DNA of 64,000 bases from Rickettsiales bacterium (GTDB lineage Bacteria > Pseudomonadota > Alphaproteobacteria > Rickettsiales > SXRF01), in the NCBI GenBank assembly GCA_025464625.1, contig JAOAUZ010000001.1, positions 1 through 64,000 on the forward strand, read 5' to 3'. Shown here piece after piece: positions 60,961-64,000 of the stretch (position 1 is its first letter; the number at the start of each line of letters is the position of its first letter). The position numbers and the translations under genes are program-made. The notes beneath the pieces were generated by a model. The model saw only the letters and a program-made list of their open reading frames with translations, did not search any database and had not been told where the DNA came from.

Positions 60961-61045
60961 TGTCATCTCGAATGAGCAAAGCGATATGAGAGATCCTTGC
61001 AGTTGATTTATAATGCAAAGATCCCTCGGCAAGCTCGGGATGACA
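60961..61045. repeat. Family A palindromic element
   Basis: TGTCATCTCGAATGAGCAA to CAAGCTCGGGATGACA, 35 bp before exbB. Second element in the 280-bp astA-exbB gap. Confidence 0.85.
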
Positions 61046-61079
61046 GATATTGCTACACACGGTTTAGGCGGAGAAGATT

Positions 61080-61886
61080 ATGCAGGATTTTTCTATTTTT
61101 AATAAAGGTGGTTTTGTTATGTACGCACTGGCGATGTTGTCGGTGTATGCTATTGCTGTGATTGCTTTCAAAATATGGCAGTTCAGGAAATCAAATGTTT
61201 TTGACCGCAAATTTATCGAGCCAGTTCTGCGCGATATTAAACAGGGGGATCGCTCGCAGGCAACCAAAACCCTAGAAACAATTAGAGGGCCTGTGGCGCG
61301 GATTATGCGCGTGACATTTGAATGTGTGGCTAATCGTGAAATGTCGCAAAAAAGCAAAGAGGCGGAAATAACCCGTGTTGGCTCGGCTGATATACGCTAT
61401 TTGGAGGCGCATCTGCGTGGCTTAGAAATGACAGCGATGATTGCTCCGCTTATGGGCTTGCTTGGCACTGTTATAGGGATGATAAACTCGTTTTCCAAAT
61501 TAAGTTCGGCAGGTACACATGTTGACCCAACCATTCTGGCGGGCGGTATCTGGGAGGCGTTGCTTACTACTGCTGGCGGTCTTGCGGTTGCTATACCTGC
61601 TCTTGCTGCCCATTATATTTTGGACGGTGTAATTGAAAAAGTGCGGGCAACGATGAAGGATGTAACAGTTCAGATTCTTGCGCTTGAGGATGAATTCCGT
61701 CGTAATGAACGCTTGCTTGCTATTGAACAAGCAAAAAAAGCTGAAGAAGAACGGCGCAAGCTTGAAGAGGAAATGAAAAAACAAAATGCTAAAGCCGAAG
61801 CAGAGGTTGCAGAGGTTAGAAATAATGCACCGAAGAAAATGTCGACGTTGCATTTGTTGAGTCCTAAATATTCGGGTGGGAGTTAG
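61080..61886 (+). CDS. exbB: ExbB/TolQ-family proton channel protein
   Basis: 268 residues. Three membrane helices (about 11-30, 125-150 and 160-185) with MIAPLMGLLGTVIGMINSF and LTTAGGLAVAIPALAAHYI of the MotA/TolQ/ExbB family. The C-terminal 60 residues are a charged coiled coil rich in Glu, Lys and Ala. Forms the proton-driven motor for TonB or Tol. The following exbD-exbD-tonB genes favour a TonB system. Confidence 0.9.
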   Translation: MQDFSIFNKGGFVMYALAMLSVYAIAVIAFKIWQFRKSNVFDRKFIEPVLRDIKQGDRSQATKTLETIRGPVARIMRVTFECVANREMSQKSKEAEITRVGSADIRYLEAHLRGLEMTAMIAPLMGLLGTVIGMINSFSKLSSAGTHVDPTILAGGIWEALLTTAGGLAVAIPALAAHYILDGVIEKVRATMKDVTVQILALEDEFRRNERLLAIEQAKKAEEERRKLEEEMKKQNAKAEAEVAEVRNNAPKKMSTLHLLSPKYSGGS

Positions 61887-61890
61887 TTGT

Positions 61891-61980
61891 TGTCATCCTG
61901 AACGCAGCCGAAGGCGAAGTGAAGGATCTGGTCATTATTTGTACGAGATCCTTCAGTCGCTACGCTCCTTCAGGATGACA
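61891..61980. repeat. Family A palindromic element between exbB and exbD
   Basis: TGTCATCCTGAACGCAGCCG to CTCCTTCAGGATGACA. It lies inside the operon, so it is either read through or lowers downstream expression. Confidence 0.85.
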
Positions 61981-62002
61981 ATGTTAATGTTAATAGGAAA
62001 AT

Positions 62003-62446
62003 ATGGAATTTGAACGTACACCGCGCCGTAGTTTGAATCTGCCACTCACGCCACTTATTGACGTGGTGTTTATCCTTATTATCTTTTTCATGTTGACCAC
62101 TTCGTTTTTGAATATTGAATCGCTGGAATTGATGCTGCCATCTGCTGGGAAAGTGTCAGACAAAAAAGAGGTGACGCATATATTCATTCGTGAAAATGGG
62201 GATATGATTCTCGGTAAGCGTGATGTTAATCCTGAAGAATTGAGCGAAACACTGGTGCGCCTTTTTTCGCAGGATCCGTCTTCTCCTGTGATGCTACTCA
62301 CGGCTGAAGGTGTGACTATGCAGCAGCTAGTTGCGGTTATGGATAGGGTGAAGGGTGCTGGTGGCAGAAGTTTATTGGTGCGGAAATGGGTTGCCGCCGT
62401 TGAGCATGAGGCAGATTCTTCCACACCGTCCGAAACAAGCCAATAG
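62003..62446 (+). CDS. exbD: ExbD/TolR-family protein 1
   Basis: 147 residues. RRSLNLPLTPLIDVVFILII with the membrane Asp of ExbD/TolR at LIDVVF, one membrane helix (about 17-36), then a periplasmic domain (HIFIRENGDMILG, SPVMLLTAEGVTMQQLVAVM). Confidence 0.9.
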   Translation: MEFERTPRRSLNLPLTPLIDVVFILIIFFMLTTSFLNIESLELMLPSAGKVSDKKEVTHIFIRENGDMILGKRDVNPEELSETLVRLFSQDPSSPVMLLTAEGVTMQQLVAVMDRVKGAGGRSLLVRKWVAAVEHEADSSTPSETSQ

Positions 62447-62462
62447 ATAGGATAGAAGGGAT

Positions 62463-62885
62463 ATGGATTTTCAACGCACGCGCAGAAAAAAACTGGAAAT
62501 CAGCCTGATACCACTGATTGACGTATCAATGTTTCTGTTGATTTTTTTCATGGTTACGGGAACTGTTGAAAAATTTGATTTGATACCAATTGATCCGCCA
62601 GTTTCACGGCATGGGAACATGATGGATGAAGGGCATATATTGGTTCTTCTCGGCAGCCATGATGAGATTATTTTAGGTGATGAAATTGTGACAATGGAAG
62701 AAATGAAAGAAAAACTCCGACCAGAATTAACCGCCAATCCGCTTAAGGTTGTTACTGTTAAGGCAGATGCTGTTGCACCCGCCAACCGCATGATAGAGGT
62801 GATGGACGCGATTAAAGCTGCTGGTGGTCGCCATCTTTCGGTGCTTACGCAGTCTGTTGCGAAGGTGGGGAAGGATAACCAGTAG
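62463..62885 (+). CDS. ExbD/TolR-family protein 2
   Basis: 140 residues. RKKLEISLIPLIDVSMFLLI with the same membrane Asp, one helix, and a periplasmic domain ending in VTVKADAVAPANRMIEVMDA. Paralogue of the preceding gene; two different ExbD proteins may form the dimer in the ExbB pore. Confidence 0.9.
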   Translation: MDFQRTRRKKLEISLIPLIDVSMFLLIFFMVTGTVEKFDLIPIDPPVSRHGNMMDEGHILVLLGSHDEIILGDEIVTMEEMKEKLRPELTANPLKVVTVKADAVAPANRMIEVMDAIKAAGGRHLSVLTQSVAKVGKDNQ

Positions 62886-62887
62886 TT

Positions 62888-63673
62888 ATGGCTGTTATTT
62901 CAAAAGCATCATCATTGGAATATCTTGGTCGCCAGCATTTCATGGCGATGTTTGTTATGGCTATTATTCTGCATATTCTGGCATTGTTGGGAATAAGCGC
63001 CATACCGCGAGTGCGGATTATTGATATTCCAATTCATGCTATGAATATCAGGCTTGGCGATAGTGATGTACAGATTGTGCAGGAAGATGAATCAGCTTAT
63101 CCGCAGCCAACAGTAGATAATGCTAATTCCGCGCAATTGGAATCTGCTATGACAAAAATGATCCGCAAACCAGTTAAAGAAAAGGTCGAAAAACCACCGA
63201 CTCCAGCTCCGCGTGTGAATAAAATTGTTGCTCCGACCATTGAAAAAACTGCTCCACAAAATCAGGTATCACCAGAAAAGTCTGACTCTCCACGCCAGTT
63301 TGTGCGTTACATGCCTGCTGAAAAAACAGCCGAAAAGAAAGATGGTACTGGGATTGGAAATAGTGTTGCTAGTAGTGCTGCAATTAAATCACGTTATGAG
63401 CAAACTATTTCACTGTGGATTCAGAAGTTTAAATTATATCCTGAAAGTGCGCGGGCGCAAGGAATGGAAGGCAGCACCGTTGTTCGCATCAGAATTGATA
63501 GGCGTGGCAACATTCGTTATAGCGGATTAGAAGGCAACACAGGGTATGAAGAGTTGGATCGCGCTGCCCTTGACATGGTGCGTCGCGCTAATCCTGTTCC
63601 CGCTGTGCCTGATGGATATCCAGAAGGGGAAATGTTTGAGTTTCTTATACCTGTGAATTTTGAAATTAAGTAA
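62888..63673 (+). CDS. tonB: TonB-family energy transducer
   Basis: 261 residues. One membrane helix near residues 19-38 (HFMAMFVMAIILHILALLGI), a Pro/Lys-rich linker (KEKVEKPPTPAPRV) and a C-terminal TonB domain (YPESARAQGMEGSTVVRIRI; YEELDRAALDMVRRANPVPA). It spans the periplasm to power outer-membrane uptake. Starts 2 bp after the second exbD; TolA is less likely since the TonB fold is clear. Confidence 0.88.
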   Translation: MAVISKASSLEYLGRQHFMAMFVMAIILHILALLGISAIPRVRIIDIPIHAMNIRLGDSDVQIVQEDESAYPQPTVDNANSAQLESAMTKMIRKPVKEKVEKPPTPAPRVNKIVAPTIEKTAPQNQVSPEKSDSPRQFVRYMPAEKTAEKKDGTGIGNSVASSAAIKSRYEQTISLWIQKFKLYPESARAQGMEGSTVVRIRIDRRGNIRYSGLEGNTGYEELDRAALDMVRRANPVPAVPDGYPEGEMFEFLIPVNFEIK

Positions 63674-63705
63674 GTGAATCTTGCTGGATACGAATTTTCA
63701 GATTT

Positions 63706-63806
63706 TGTCATACTGAGCGTAGCGAAGTATCTCATCTATCCACAAGGAGATTCTTCGGCTTCCTCCTACGCCAAGGCTTCGGAGGACAGGTTGCCTCAGA
63801 ATGACA
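63706..63806. repeat. Family A palindromic element
   Basis: TGTCATACTGAGCGTAGCG to GCCTCAGAATGACA, with an extra inner palindrome (CTTCCTCCTACGCC to GGCTTCGGAGGACAGG) that lengthens it to 101 bp. Confidence 0.85.
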
Positions 63807-63838
63807 ATACATAGGATGTGTAATAATTAGAAAGCTTG

Positions 63839-64000
63839 ATGATGCAGCAACCTATTATTGTTTTGGGAAAAAATGGACAGCTTGGACGTGCGCTGACAGA
63901 ACAACTCGGCGACGTTGCATTGGCTTTTGGCAGGCAGGAGGTTAATCTCGCTGCGCCAGATTTTATCCAGAAACTTTCAATCTGTGTTGGTGACAGGAAA
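63839..64000 (+). CDS. rmlD: dTDP-4-dehydrorhamnose reductase, N-terminal part
   Basis: 54 codons before the window ends. IIVLGKNGQLGRALTEQLGD is the Rossmann start of RmlD, followed by EVNLAAPDF. It reduces the last intermediate to dTDP-L-rhamnose. Two adjacent ATG codons (63839 and 63842) can start it. No other rhamnose genes are visible because the window stops here. Confidence 0.8.
   Translation, partial: MMQQPIIVLGKNGQLGRALTEQLGDVALAFGRQEVNLAAPDFIQKLSICVGDRK

Overview
The window comes from an AT-leaning alphaproteobacterial chromosome. The lineage is inferred from gene order: miaB-phoH-ybeY-corC-lnt-XRE-metK-trmB, a long mur/fts cluster, fliX divergent from flgI, and an S4 protein with the alphaproteobacterial N-terminus. 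I cannot place it in an order. The many palindromic repeats that enter coding regions in frame, together with a 23S gene that has no 16S upstream, recall Rickettsiales and related host-associated groups. The flagellar genes, complete peptidoglycan pathway and arginine-degradation genes point to a less reduced genome.

Layout. 1-2245: 23S rRNA, minus strand, 3' end cut by the window edge. 3.1-5.7 kb: DUF2089, LemA and TPM/PDZ envelope operon. 5.8-15.6 kb: tRNA and rRNA modification and housekeeping genes (miaB, a RelB/YafQ toxin-antitoxin pair, phoH, ybeY, corC, lnt, an XRE regulator, metK behind a structured leader, trmB, rluD). 15.9-21.7 kb: a set of orphan small and membrane proteins with a shared upstream motif, interrupted by rpsD and tRNA-Gly. 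21.9-40.2 kb: the division and cell wall cluster mraZ-rsmH-ftsL-ftsI-murE-murF-mraY-murD-ftsW-(CBU_0592-like)-murG-murC-murB-(vapBC)-ddl-ftsQ-ftsA. ftsZ does not follow ftsA; an HTTM-like/DCC pair does. 42-47 kb: a Cys-rich secreted peptide, tRNA-Leu, an HNH-AbiTii fusion, a methyltransferase, an MlaC-like protein and a DegP protease. 47-48.8 kb: an XRE protein with 39-residue repeats. 48.8-55.6 kb: flagellar genes fliX, flgI, flgJ, flgN, flgK, flgL and fliW with a sigma-54 promoter. 55.9-64 kb: a deoxyhypusine synthase-like enzyme, a BrnT/CopG-Mrr defence island, argD/astC-astA, exbB-exbD-exbD-tonB and the start of rmlD.

The unusual signal is the density and behaviour of palindromic repeats. 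At least five families occur. Members lie inside the reading frames of lnt, trmB, rsmH, murE and murD, and they supply the stop codons of rluD, murF, murB and vapC. One class has conserved loops or cores but different, self-complementary arms in each copy. Downstream of both tRNA genes there are partial copies of the tRNA 3' end, each split in the T-loop by a short hairpin-rich insert.

Three toxin-antitoxin loci (dinJ/yafQ, vapBC, brnT/copG) share a design in which a perfect palindrome lies in the spacer between predicted -35 and -10 boxes.
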